A stretch of DNA of 64,000 bases, taken from positions 62,001 to 126,000 of the forward strand of contig AGIQ01000002.1 of assembly GCA_000230935.2 (NCBI GenBank), written 5' to 3'. The stretch comes from Mycolicibacterium rhodesiae JS60. GTDB lineage: Bacteria > Actinomycetota > Actinomycetes > Mycobacteriales > Mycobacteriaceae. The notes under the pieces were generated by a model. That model was not told the origin of the DNA and did not search any database. It worked only from the letters and a program-made list of their open reading frames with translations. The position numbers and the translations under genes were made by a program. The stretch's first letter is position 1. Each line of letters starts with the position of its first letter. This document shows, piece after piece, positions 1-8,281 of the stretch.

Positions 1-12
1 TTTCCCCCGGAT

Positions 13-29
13 GTGGGTGGGAGACCCAC
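13..29 (-). terminator. possible terminator hairpin after the glycosyltransferase operon
   Basis: GTGGGT at 13-18 and ACCCAC at 24-29 form a 6-bp stem with a 5-nt loop, about 80 nt past the stop of the last minus-strand glycosyltransferase gene. There is no T-run, so termination is a weak inference. Nothing else is visible in bases 1-109. Confidence 0.3.
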
Positions 30-109
30 GCCACCTTTCCAGGGCAGCACGCCACGACGGGACTTGTCAACGCCCGCGACCTTGGATGGTTGAAAGGGCC
101 AACATCCGA

Positions 110-2002
110 TCAGTTCGGCGCGCTCAGGTCGTACACCTCGGTCCCGCCCACGTCCTGCGCGGTGAAGTGCTGCTGGACCCACTTCGTGATCTGGCTTCCG
201 GTGCCCGAGTCGCCACCGGGGCCACCACCGCGATGACCGCCCCCGGGCCCATTCCCCGCGATGAAGTAGCGGACCTGGCCTGAGGCGACGTAGGACTGGA
301 ACTGCTCCAGCGTCGGCGAGTTGTCACCACCGCTGAACCCACCGATCGACATGATCGACGTGCCGGTGCTCAGCTCCAGACTGCCCGCGGTGTGTGACCC
401 GACAGTCGCTGCGGCCCAACGATTATCAGCCTCGGTGAGCATGTCCTTCAGCTCGGTGTTATCCGACGCCTGCTGCTCGCCCGGGCCGCCGAATCCGAAG
501 CCCCCGCCCGCACGCGCCGGACCGGACGTCGGGATGCCACCGCCGTGATCACCGGCGATCGTCTCCACGGTGTAGGCCGCGGTTGCGCCCAGCCCGAACA
601 GCAGCCCCGTCGCGGCCAGAACCACCGTCCAGCGTCCGAGGCGATGCGCCCCTGCCGACACCACCGCCGAGACCAGGATGGAGCCGATCAACACCACCCA
701 GCGCAGCCACGGCTGCCAGTCGGGGGTGCGGTCGAGCAGGATGAAGTTCCACACCCCGGTCGCGACGAGCATGGCCGCCAGCGCGATCCGGGGCCCCACA
801 AACTCCTTGCCGCGCCATAGTTCTCGCACGCTGATGCCGAGCACCGCACCGATCGCCGGCGCCAGGGCAACGGTGTAGTAGGGGTGCATGATCCCCTTCA
901 TGAAGCTGAACACCACTCCGGTGACCACCAGCCAGCCGCCCCACAACAGCAGCGATGCGCGCGTCCGGTCGGTGCGCGGAGGCCGTCGGGTGAACCACAG
1001 CCCGGCGACCAGCCCGATCAGCGCGGCGGGAAGCAGCCAGGAGATCTCGGTGCCCATCGACTCGCCGAACATCCGGGTGATGCCCGTCGAGCCACCGAAC
1101 ATCGGTGAGCCACTCATGCCGCCAGGGGCGCCACCGGAATCCGAGCTGCCGCCCGGGTTGCCGTCGCCGCCGAACACCCGGCCCAGGCCGTTGTAGCCCA
1201 AGGCCAGTTGCAGCAGGCTGTTGTCGGTGGATCCGCCGATATAGGGCCGAGAATCACTGGGCCACAAGCCGACCAGCGCCAGGTACCAGCCGGCCGAGAC
1301 CACGATCGTGACCAGGCCGACCGCCAGGTCGCGAAGACGCTGCCAGACACTGCCCGGCACCGCGACCAGAACCACCAGTGCCAGAGCCGGGGTCACCAGC
1401 AGGGCTTGCAGGAGCTTGGCCAGGAACGCGAACCCGATGGCGACACCGGCCAGGGCGATCCAGCGGGTGGACTTGCCGTCCAATGCGCGGATCATGCAGT
1501 AGCCGGCGACCACCATCAGCAGCACCAGCAGCGCGTCGGGGTTGTTGAAGCGGAACATCAACGCCGCCACGGGAGTCAGCGCCAGCACCATGCCGGCCAA
1601 CAGGCCTGCCCCATAACCGCTGACCCGGCGCACCGCGCCGTAGACCAGCGCGACGGAGGCCACTCCCATCAGGGCCTGAGGCACCAGCATCGACAGCGTG
1701 CCGAATCCGAAGATCCGTCCGGACAACGCCATCACCCACAGTGCGGCGGGCGGCTTGTCGACGGTGATCGCATTGCCGGCGTCGATTGACCCGAACAGCA
1801 AGGCTTTCCAGCTTTGCGTGCCGGCCTGCACAGCGGCGGCGTAGTACTCGTTGGCCCACCCGGCGGCACTGAGGCCCCACAGGTAGAGCGCGGCAGTCGC
1901 CACGAGCAGAAGCCCGAGCGCCGGCCATACCCACCGCGGTCGCGCGGTCAGCGCCGTCTCCGCCGATGACACCAATGTCGGCCTTTCGTCCAGCACAGTC
2001 AT
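110..2002 (-). CDS. ArnT/PMT-like membrane glycosyltransferase (YkcA/B type), copy 1
   Basis: This is a 630-residue GT-C-type membrane protein that probably transfers a sugar from a polyprenyl-phosphate donor to an extracytoplasmic acceptor; the substrate is unknown. An N-terminal membrane segment is followed by the loop AGWANEYYAAAVQAG and the TVDKPPAALW motif typical of ArnT/YkcB-like enzymes. Many further hydrophobic segments follow, then a Gly/Ser-rich insertion (about residues 300-330) and a soluble C-terminal domain ending VYDLSAPN. It is clearly paralogous to the gene at 3288-5084. The start was placed at ATG 2002 because the upstream gene stops inside it (ATGA overlap) and similarity to the paralogue begins there; the frame stays open upstream only by chance. 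It is the last gene of the tcrX-led minus-strand operon. Confidence 0.85.
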   Translation of the reverse strand: MTVLDERPTLVSSAETALTARPRWVWPALGLLLVATAALYLWGLSAAGWANEYYAAAVQAGTQSWKALLFGSIDAGNAITVDKPPAALWVMALSGRIFGFGTLSMLVPQALMGVASVALVYGAVRRVSGYGAGLLAGMVLALTPVAALMFRFNNPDALLVLLMVVAGYCMIRALDGKSTRWIALAGVAIGFAFLAKLLQALLVTPALALVVLVAVPGSVWQRLRDLAVGLVTIVVSAGWYLALVGLWPSDSRPYIGGSTDNSLLQLALGYNGLGRVFGGDGNPGGSSDSGGAPGGMSGSPMFGGSTGITRMFGESMGTEISWLLPAALIGLVAGLWFTRRPPRTDRTRASLLLWGGWLVVTGVVFSFMKGIMHPYYTVALAPAIGAVLGISVRELWRGKEFVGPRIALAAMLVATGVWNFILLDRTPDWQPWLRWVVLIGSILVSAVVSAGAHRLGRWTVVLAATGLLFGLGATAAYTVETIAGDHGGGIPTSGPARAGGGFGFGGPGEQQASDNTELKDMLTEADNRWAAATVGSHTAGSLELSTGTSIMSIGGFSGGDNSPTLEQFQSYVASGQVRYFIAGNGPGGGHRGGGPGGDSGTGSQITKWVQQHFTAQDVGGTEVYDLSAPN

Positions 2003-3243
2003 TTGGAGTCTCCAACAGTCTGGCCGGTGCGACGGGGGTGGAACACCCAGCCGCGCAGCAGGACGAAGCGGATCACGGTGGCCATCAGGTTGGCCGCGAT
2101 CAGCACCAACAGTTCGATGATTCGGGGAGGTTCCCCGAGGGTGTGCAACAGAGCCAGTGCACCGCTGGTCAGGGCCAGCCCAATGCCGAAGACGACGAAC
2201 CCCTCGAATTGATGGCGCGCGACGCCGGGGCGCCCACGTACCCCGAAGGTGTACCGCCGGTTGGCCGCGGTGTTGGCGATCGCGGTCACCAGCAGGGCCA
2301 CCAGGTTGGCGCCCTGGGCGCCGATCGGCCGCAGCATCAGGAACAGCAGCAGATAGGCCAGCGTGCACGCGATGCCGATAGCGGCGAACCGAACGCCCTG
2401 GTTCAGCAAGGATTTCGGGGCGCCGGCCTGGTTGCCGAACTGGGCGCCGATCGCCTGGACCGGAATCTGTCCGGACCCGAAACCCTTGAGCAAGCGTGCG
2501 ATTCCCTTCAGGTCGGCGACGGCGGTGGACACGATGTCGACCCGGCTGTCCGGATCGTCGATCCAGTCGACGGGTACCTCGTGGATGCGCAGGCCGCTGC
2601 GCTCGGCCAGCACCAGAAGCTCGGTGTCGAAGAACCAGCCGGTGTCCTCGACGTAGGGCAGCAGTTCGGCGGCGACGTCGGCGCGGATCGCCTTGAAGCC
2701 GCACTGGGCATCGCTGAACTTGGCGGCCAGCGTCGAGCGCAGGATCAGGTTGTAGCAGCGCGAAATGATCTCCCGCTTGGCCCCACGCACTACCCGGGAG
2801 CCGCGACCCAGCCGGGTGCCGATGGCGAGGTCGGAATGCCCGGACACCAGCGGCGCCACCAGCGGCGACAGCGCGGCGAGGTCGGTCGACAGGTCCACGT
2901 CCATGTAGGCCAGCACCGGCGCATCCGACGTCGACCACACCGCATGCAGGGCGCGGCCCCGGCCCTTCTGCTCGAGACGGACCGTGCGCACCTCCCGGAG
3001 TTCGGCAGCCAGCTCGGCGGCGACCTCGGGGGTGGCGTCGATGCTGGCGTTGTCGGCGATGGTGATGCGGAATGAGAACGGAAAGTCCTCCCGCAGATGG
3101 CGGTACAGCCGGTGGATCGAGTCGGCCAGCGCGGCCTGCTCGTTGTACACCGGGACCACGACATCGAGCACGGGTACGCCGCGGTCGGAAGCGATCAGGG
3201 CTGCGTTGCGTCGGCGTGCCACGCGGATGTCGGTGATGGTCAT
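1999..3243 (-). CDS. GT2 glycosyltransferase fused to a GtrA membrane domain
   Basis: The protein has 414 residues. Residues about 25-260 form a GT-A family 2 domain: it opens VPVLDVVVPVYNEQ, carries the acidic motif AYMDVDLSTD, and has FSDAQCGFKAIR and DTGWFFDTELL as in dolichyl/polyprenyl-phosphate sugar synthases. The C-terminal part (about 285-405) has four hydrophobic segments with the GtrA pattern, including ANTAANRRYTFGVRG. It probably makes a polyprenyl-phosphate sugar and helps present it to the two flanking GT-C enzymes. The start is ATG 3243; the longer frame to 3372 overlaps the upstream coding end. No good Shine-Dalgarno is visible. A PhoP-type direct repeat lies 43 nt upstream, inside the end of the preceding gene, so this gene may have its own regulated promoter as well as operon read-through. 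Confidence 0.85.
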   Translation of the reverse strand: MTITDIRVARRRNAALIASDRGVPVLDVVVPVYNEQAALADSIHRLYRHLREDFPFSFRITIADNASIDATPEVAAELAAELREVRTVRLEQKGRGRALHAVWSTSDAPVLAYMDVDLSTDLAALSPLVAPLVSGHSDLAIGTRLGRGSRVVRGAKREIISRCYNLILRSTLAAKFSDAQCGFKAIRADVAAELLPYVEDTGWFFDTELLVLAERSGLRIHEVPVDWIDDPDSRVDIVSTAVADLKGIARLLKGFGSGQIPVQAIGAQFGNQAGAPKSLLNQGVRFAAIGIACTLAYLLLFLMLRPIGAQGANLVALLVTAIANTAANRRYTFGVRGRPGVARHQFEGFVVFGIGLALTSGALALLHTLGEPPRIIELLVLIAANLMATVIRFVLLRGWVFHPRRTGQTVGDSK

Positions 3244-3286
3244 GAATTCATCGTCACGGGCACCGGTGAGGGACGAATTTGTGCTT

Positions 3287-3304
3287 GCTATGCGGCAGCT
3301 GTGA
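3287..3304 (-). promoter_or_regulatory. direct-repeat operator upstream of the GT2-GtrA gene
   Basis: Read on the minus strand this is TCACAGC-N4-GCATAGC, an 11-bp-period direct repeat resembling the mycobacterial PhoP box (TCACAGC-N4-TCACAGC). It begins 43 nt upstream of ATG 3243 and lies over the last codons of the upstream glycosyltransferase gene. The same element, in the same orientation and at exactly the same 43-nt distance, precedes tcrX. The binding protein (TcrX, PhoP or another OmpR-family regulator) is inferred. Confidence 0.6.
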
Positions 3305-5084
3305 ATCCTCGCGAGAGGTCGTAGACGGTGACGCGGTCGATCACGCGGGACGTGAAATTGGCACTCACCCAACGCTGAATCTGCTCAGCGGCATCGCTGC
3401 CCGACCGGTTGCCGAACATGAATCCGGGCATCTGGCTGCGCACGAACCAGTGGATGCGCCGCTGCGCGACATAGGACTGGAATTGCTCCAACGTGGGGGC
3501 CGGATCAGTGCCGTTGAAGCCGCCGACAGCCATCACCGGCAGCCCGGTGGCGAGCTGATATCCGGCGGCGTTACTCGAGCCGACGACCGCTGCGGCCCAG
3601 GTGTATTGGTCGCCGGCCTGGCTCAACGCCGCCGTCAACTCGGCACCGGGCCTGGGTGCGTCGAACAATCCGCCGGGCGGGCCGCCACGACCGCTCGAGG
3701 GGCCGACGGACGGGATGGCGCCGCTATGCGGTGCGGCGACGGTGGCCAGCGAGAAGGCGAGCGGTCCGGCCAGGGCGGCGGTCAGGGCCAGCACGCCCAC
3801 CGCGACACCGACCCGCCCGGGCAGGCGACCGATGACGAGCAGCAGGATTGCGCAGGCGATCGCGAGCACCGCGATCGAGATCCGAAGCCAGGGCAGCCAC
3901 TGCGAATCTCGTTGCAGCAGAATACAAGCCAGCAGCGCGGTGATCGCGATCATCCCCGACAGCGTGGTGGCGGCCCGGATGTCCGCGCGGTGCCGCCACA
4001 GCAGCGCGGTGCCGATCGCCAAGCCTGCACCGACTGCCGGTGCGAGAGCCACGCTGTAGTAGGCGTGCAGGATGCCGTTGGCGAAGCTGAACACCATCGC
4101 GGTGACCGCCAGCCATCCGCCCCACAGCAGCAGCGCCGCCCGGGTGAGGTCGGTGCGCGGCGCCCGTCGGGTGATCACCAGCCCGGCGATGATGGCGATG
4201 ACCGCGGCGGGGAACAGCCACGCGATGTAGGTGCCCATCTCCCCGCCGAACAGCCGCGCCCAGCCGGCCTCCTGATTGAGGTTGCCCAGCCCGCCCGTCT
4301 CGTCGCCCGTGAGCCGGCCTAAACCGTTGTAGCCCAAGGCCAATTCGACGATCGAATTATGCTGCGAACCGCCGATATAGGGCCGCGCATCGGCCGGCCA
4401 CAGCGCGACCAGCAGCAGGTACCAGCCGGCCGAGACCACCAGGGTCCCGACCGCCGCGCTCAGCCGGACGACCCGGGCGCGCAACGGAGCGTCGGCGGCG
4501 ATCAGGAACACCACGGCCAGTGCCGGCAGCACCAGAAAGGCCTGCAGCATCTTGGTCAGAAACCCGACGCCGACGGCGATCCCGGCCAGCGGCAGCCACC
4601 ACCATGCCGCATCACGGTCGAGCGATCGCAGGGTGAAGTAGGCGGCGACAACCAGCGAAAGCACCAGCAGCGCATCGGGATTGTTGAACCGGAACATCAG
4701 CGCTGCTGCCGGCGTCAGCGCCAGAACCGCGCCGGCGAGCAGCCCCGCCCACGGTCCGCTGACCCGTCGCACCGCGACGTACAGGACCGCCACCGCTGCC
4801 ACCCCGGCCACCGCCTGCGGCAGCAGGATGCTCCACGGATTGACCCCGAACAACCTCGCCGAAAGCCCGGTCACCCACAGTGCGGCGGGTGTCTTGTCGA
4901 CGGTGATCGCGTTGGCCGCGTCGCTGGAGCCGAACAGCCACGCCGTCCAGCTCTGCGAACCGGCTTGGGCTGCAGCGGAATAGAATGCATTGGCCCATCC
5001 GCTGGCGCCCAGGTTCCAGACGTACAGCAGAGCCGTCGCGAGCAAGAGCACTACCAACCCGCCATGATGCCGGGCGCGGATCAT
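3288..5084 (-). CDS. ArnT/PMT-like membrane glycosyltransferase (YkcA/B type), copy 2
   Basis: This is a 598-residue polytopic protein paralogous to the product of 110-2002. It has the same ASGWANAFYSAAAQAG first loop, TVDKTPAALW motif and RFNNPDALLVL segment, and a C-terminal soluble domain (FNGTDPAPTLEQFQSYVA) also found in copy 1. The likely role is extracytoplasmic transfer of a polyprenyl-linked sugar; the acceptor is unknown. It starts at ATG 5084, overlapping the stop of the sensor kinase gene (ATGA), so translation is probably coupled to it. Having two copies either side of one GT2-GtrA donor synthase suggests related but different acceptors or positions. Confidence 0.85.
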   Translation of the reverse strand: MIRARHHGGLVVLLLATALLYVWNLGASGWANAFYSAAAQAGSQSWTAWLFGSSDAANAITVDKTPAALWVTGLSARLFGVNPWSILLPQAVAGVAAVAVLYVAVRRVSGPWAGLLAGAVLALTPAAALMFRFNNPDALLVLSLVVAAYFTLRSLDRDAAWWWLPLAGIAVGVGFLTKMLQAFLVLPALAVVFLIAADAPLRARVVRLSAAVGTLVVSAGWYLLLVALWPADARPYIGGSQHNSIVELALGYNGLGRLTGDETGGLGNLNQEAGWARLFGGEMGTYIAWLFPAAVIAIIAGLVITRRAPRTDLTRAALLLWGGWLAVTAMVFSFANGILHAYYSVALAPAVGAGLAIGTALLWRHRADIRAATTLSGMIAITALLACILLQRDSQWLPWLRISIAVLAIACAILLLVIGRLPGRVGVAVGVLALTAALAGPLAFSLATVAAPHSGAIPSVGPSSGRGGPPGGLFDAPRPGAELTAALSQAGDQYTWAAAVVGSSNAAGYQLATGLPVMAVGGFNGTDPAPTLEQFQSYVAQRRIHWFVRSQMPGFMFGNRSGSDAAEQIQRWVSANFTSRVIDRVTVYDLSRGFTAAA

Positions 5085-6580
5085 GATTCGGCCGCGCGGG
5101 GCAACCGCACCGTGAACTCGGTCCGGCCGGGCACGCTGCGCAGTTCGATACTGCCGCTGTGTGCGCGCACCACAGCCGATGCGATCGCCAGGCCCAGGCC
5201 GGTCGACCCACCCTTACGAGACCGCGACGTGTCACCGCGGGCGAAGCGCTCGAAAACCTCGGACTGCAGTCCGGCGGGAATGCCCGGTCCGTCGTCGGCC
5301 ACCCGGAGCACCGCCTCGTTCGGCTCGGCATGCAGCGACAGCGTCACCGAAGTTCCGGGTGGAGTGTGGGTGCGGACATTGGCCAGCAGATTGGCCACCA
5401 CCTGGTGCAGCCGGGCATCGTCACCGGTGACGTAGATGGGGTCCGGCGGGACGTCGAGGTTCCACTGGTACTCGGGCCCGGCGATGTGGGCATCACTGGC
5501 AACGTCGGCCGACAGCCGCGACAGGTCGACCGGTTCTCTTTCCAGCGGGCGGCCCGAATCCAGTCGCGCCAACAGCAGGAGGTCCTCGACGAGCTGCGTC
5601 ATCCGTTCGGCCTCGGACTCCACCCGGCTCATCGCATGTGCGACATCGGCGGGCACCTCGTCCCGGTTCCGTTGCGCCAGTTCGGTATAGCCGCGGATCG
5701 CAGCCAACGGCGTGCGCAGCTCGTGGCTGGCGTCAGCGACGAACTGCCGTACCCGGCTCTCGCTTGCCTGCCGCGTCGACAGCGCGGTCGCGATGTGGTC
5801 GAGCATCCGGTTCAGCGCCAGGCCCAACCGGCCCACCTCGGTGTGCGGATTGGCATCCGGTTCAGGAACCCGCACGGGTAGCTCCACTTCGCCACGATCC
5901 AGCGGCAGGTTGGCCACCTCACCCGCGGTCGCCACCACCCTGGTCAACGGCGCCAGCGCACGGCGATTGATCAGAATGCCCGCCGTGGTGCCCACCGCCA
6001 GCGCGATGACTGTCACCACCCCGAAGATCAACGCCACGCGCAACAGCGTCGCGTCGACATTTTCCATGGTCAGCCCGATGACCAAGGTCTCGCCGGTCAA
6101 TCGGCTGCGCACCGCCACCAGGCGATAGGTGCCGAGGCCGTCGATGTCGCGGGTGACCGTATGGCGCAGACCGGCGTTCTGGGTCAGCTCCGCCACTGCG
6201 CCGGGCGGCACTGCCGCCCGCACACCGCCAGGGCCGAGCACACCCGCGTCTGTCGCGGTTCCGTTGTTGATGACGGCCGCGACCATTCCGACCGGCTGGC
6301 CGGGCGCGTCGAGAAATTCCGGCCCGGGCCCGGGCCGCGGCCACGGTGGCCGGTCGCCCCGCCATGTCGGCGGCAACGGCGGCGGGGGTTGGCCGTAGAT
6401 GATGGCCGACCGGTGCGCCGTTTCGTGCAACTGATTGTCGACCTCGCCCACCAAATACTGATGCAGCGCCAGAATCGTCACCGCACCGATGCCGAGGCCA
6501 ACCACCAGCAGCAGACAGATCTGGCCGACGAGCAGCCTGGCGCTCAGCGACCAGGTGCTAGCTCGCAGGCTTGAGAACAT
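5081..6580 (-). CDS. tcrY: sensor histidine kinase, TcrY-like
   Basis: This 499-residue membrane sensor kinase partners the regulator encoded just upstream. It has a first membrane helix (about 17-39), a Pro-rich extracytoplasmic sensor region, a second helix (about 181-204), a HAMP linker and a HisKA dimerization domain with SHELRTPLAAIRGY (phospho-accepting His286). The ATPase domain has the N-box VANLLANVRTH and the G-boxes DDGPGIP and GSTGLGLAI. The gene overlaps the regulator gene by 23 bp. The name rests on family resemblance plus synteny: the fadE36 and hisC2 homologues also lie close to tcrXY in M. tuberculosis. TrcS-type kinases look similar, so the paralogue assignment is less certain than the function. 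Confidence 0.75.
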   Translation of the reverse strand: MFSSLRASTWSLSARLLVGQICLLLVVGLGIGAVTILALHQYLVGEVDNQLHETAHRSAIIYGQPPPPLPPTWRGDRPPWPRPGPGPEFLDAPGQPVGMVAAVINNGTATDAGVLGPGGVRAAVPPGAVAELTQNAGLRHTVTRDIDGLGTYRLVAVRSRLTGETLVIGLTMENVDATLLRVALIFGVVTVIALAVGTTAGILINRRALAPLTRVVATAGEVANLPLDRGEVELPVRVPEPDANPHTEVGRLGLALNRMLDHIATALSTRQASESRVRQFVADASHELRTPLAAIRGYTELAQRNRDEVPADVAHAMSRVESEAERMTQLVEDLLLLARLDSGRPLEREPVDLSRLSADVASDAHIAGPEYQWNLDVPPDPIYVTGDDARLHQVVANLLANVRTHTPPGTSVTLSLHAEPNEAVLRVADDGPGIPAGLQSEVFERFARGDTSRSRKGGSTGLGLAIASAVVRAHSGSIELRSVPGRTEFTVRLPRAAES

Positions 6581-7292
6581 AGCCCGCGCCGCGCAGCGTG
6601 TGGATCATCGGATCGCGTCCACTGTCGATTTTCTTGCGCAGGTAGGAGATGTAGAGCTCGACGATGTTGGAGCGACCGCCGAAGTCGTAGCTCCAGACCC
6701 GGTCCAGGATCTGGGCTTTCGACAACACTCGCTTGGGGTTGCGCATGAGGAAGCGAAGTAGCTCGAATTCGGTCGAGGTGAGCGCAATCAGGTCGCCGCC
6801 GCGGGTCACCTCGTGGCTGTCTTCGTCGAGCACCAGGTCGCCGACGACGATCTGAGCACCGCTGTCCTCGGTGGTGACTCCGGTGCGGCGCAGCAGCGCC
6901 CGCAGTCGCAGCACGACTTCCTCGATGGAGAACGGTTTGGTGACGTAGTCGTCGCCGCCTGCCGTCAGGCCGGCGATGCGGTCCTCGAGGGCGTCCTTGG
7001 CGGTCAGCAGGAGCACCGGCAGCTGCGGGTTCTGCTCGCGCAGCTTGCGCAGGACGTCGAGCCCGCTCATATCCGGCAGCATCACGTCGAGCACCACTGC
7101 GTCCGGACGCGCCCCGCGCGCCGCCGTGATCGCCGATGCGCCGTCGGCTGCGGTGGCGATGTTCCAGCCCTCGTAGCGCAGCGCCATCGACACCATCTCG
7201 GCGAGCACAGTTTCGTCGTCGACGACGAGCACCGTGATGGGGTTTCCGTCGGCTCGCCGCATCACTACGCGTTCGGCCGCTGAAGAGGTCAT
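6558..7292 (-). CDS. tcrX: OmpR/PhoB-family response regulator, TcrX-like
   Basis: This 244-residue regulator has an N-terminal receiver domain: acidic pair Asp25/Asp26, phospho-acceptor Asp69 in VVLDVMLPD, Thr97 and Lys119. A C-terminal winged-helix DNA-binding domain follows (LTSTEFELLRFLM, RSNIVELYISYLRKKI, ending TLRGAGYVLKPAS). It should bind DNA as a dimer on direct repeats and control transcription in response to TcrY. The start is ATG 7292, preceded by GGAGG at short spacing; Met11 at 7262 is an alternative. A PhoP-type direct repeat 43 nt upstream suggests autoregulation. It is the first gene of the operon running to base 110, which implies that the glycosyltransferases are its targets. 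Confidence 0.8.
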   Translation of the reverse strand: MTSSAAERVVMRRADGNPITVLVVDDETVLAEMVSMALRYEGWNIATAADGASAITAARGARPDAVVLDVMLPDMSGLDVLRKLREQNPQLPVLLLTAKDALEDRIAGLTAGGDDYVTKPFSIEEVVLRLRALLRRTGVTTEDSGAQIVVGDLVLDEDSHEVTRGGDLIALTSTEFELLRFLMRNPKRVLSKAQILDRVWSYDFGGRSNIVELYISYLRKKIDSGRDPMIHTLRGAGYVLKPAS

Positions 7293-7335
7293 GTCCTCCA
7301 GTATGGGAGCCCCGATGAGCTGTCCCTATGGCATT

Positions 7336-7353
7336 GCTATGCGTGAGCTGTGA
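7336..7353 (-). promoter_or_regulatory. direct-repeat operator upstream of tcrX
   Basis: The minus strand reads TCACAGC-N4-GCATAGC, and the repeat ends 43 nt before ATG 7292. With flanks, 26 of 29 positions match the copy at 3287-3304. It lies in the 130-bp gap between tcrX and the divergent gene at 7423, so it could act on both. It is a candidate TcrX or PhoP site. Confidence 0.6.
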
Positions 7354-7422
7354 AACCTCGCGCACAGACCCGACTGATCGCATACACAGCGGACACCCAG
7401 GTTGGCTGCCCACGGTGGAGGG

Positions 7423-7893
7423 ATGAGCGGCAATCAGCGACCCGTGTGGGGTGCTCCCACCGACCACCCGAAGACCTGGTCAACCCGTACGACCGCGGCT
7501 GCCGTCGGCATTGCCGCCGTGCTCGCCGCGGTCGGCGGCGTGGTGGTCTACGCCGCCACCGGCGGCAGCGAAGGCCAGGGCCATGCGGGCGGCCCACCGG
7601 GCTGGGGCGGTCCCGGCGGTCCGGGTGGCTTCGAGCGGACGCTGCACGGTCAGACCGTCGTCTCCGACGGCGAAGGCGGGTTCAGTACCGAGCTGACCCA
7701 GACCGGCAACGTCACCGCCACCTCCGACACCTCGGTCACCGTGCATAGCCAGGACGGCTTCCGCCAGACCTACCGCCTCGATGCCGACACCCGAAAGCCG
7801 CCGCAGCCATTGCAGACCGGTGAGCAGGTTTCGGTGCGCGCGACCCAACAGGGCGGCGTGGCAACGGCCACGACGGTGATGCCCGCCAGATAA
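7423..7893 (+). CDS. single-pass membrane or exported protein, DUF5666-like
   Basis: The product is a 156-residue protein of unknown function. A cytoplasmic stretch of about 24 residues precedes one hydrophobic helix (TAAAVGIAAVLAAVGGVVVYA), then a Gly/Pro-rich linker and a small domain, TLHGQTVVSDGEGGFSTEL...VTVHSQDGFRQTYRLD, which resembles the OB-like DUF5666 pattern. The start was placed at ATG 7423 after GGAGGG; a TTG start at 7402 would add seven residues. It is divergent from tcrX and shares its control region, so it may belong to the same regulon (inference). Confidence 0.6.
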   Translation: MSGNQRPVWGAPTDHPKTWSTRTTAAAVGIAAVLAAVGGVVVYAATGGSEGQGHAGGPPGWGGPGGPGGFERTLHGQTVVSDGEGGFSTELTQTGNVTATSDTSVTVHSQDGFRQTYRLDADTRKPPQPLQTGEQVSVRATQQGGVATATTVMPAR

Positions 7894-7900
7894 TTTTCGG

Positions 7901-8278
7901 GTGAACTTCTTCGAGGTCATCGAGACGGTCGGCAAGGCGATCGACGCGGTCGGCGTCGCCGTGATCGCGCTCGGCGCGCTGATTTCGGCGGCCGGCGTGA
8001 TTCCCCGACTCAAAACCGGGAAGGCCTACCGGACGTTCCGGGAGCAACTCGGCCGCTCGATCCTCCTCGGCCTGGAATTCCTGGTGGCCGCGGACATCAT
8101 TCGCACCGTGGCCGTGACTCCCGATGCCCGCAGTGTGGCGGTGCTCGCCGGGATCGTGTTGATCCGGACCTTCCTGAGCTTCTCGCTCGAGCTGGAGATC
8201 ACCGGTTATTGGCCTTGGCAGAAAGGCCGCCAGACGCCGGCCTCCCCTGACCCCGCCGCGCCGACGCCCGTGCGCTGA
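7901..8278 (+). CDS. DUF1622 family membrane protein
   Basis: The product has 125 residues with three hydrophobic segments (about 15-36, 54-70 and 78-95). The motif FREQLGRSILLGLEFLVAAD and a segment LAGIVLIRTFLSFSLELEI are characteristic of DUF1622 proteins, whose function is unknown. The start is GTG 7901, 7 nt after the preceding stop, and the next gene follows after 3 nt, so it is probably cotranscribed with both. Confidence 0.75.
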   Translation: MNFFEVIETVGKAIDAVGVAVIALGALISAAGVIPRLKTGKAYRTFREQLGRSILLGLEFLVAADIIRTVAVTPDARSVAVLAGIVLIRTFLSFSLELEITGYWPWQKGRQTPASPDPAAPTPVR

Positions 8279-8281
8279 CCC

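Noticed and set aside
7337-7597. A minus-strand frame ending GFTAHA, like the GFTAAA end of the glycosyltransferase at 3288, suggesting a duplicated gene remnant
   Set aside because: Similarity is limited to about 29 bp and coincides with the shared operator at equal distance from two start codons; the rest of the frame shows no glycosyltransferase sequence.
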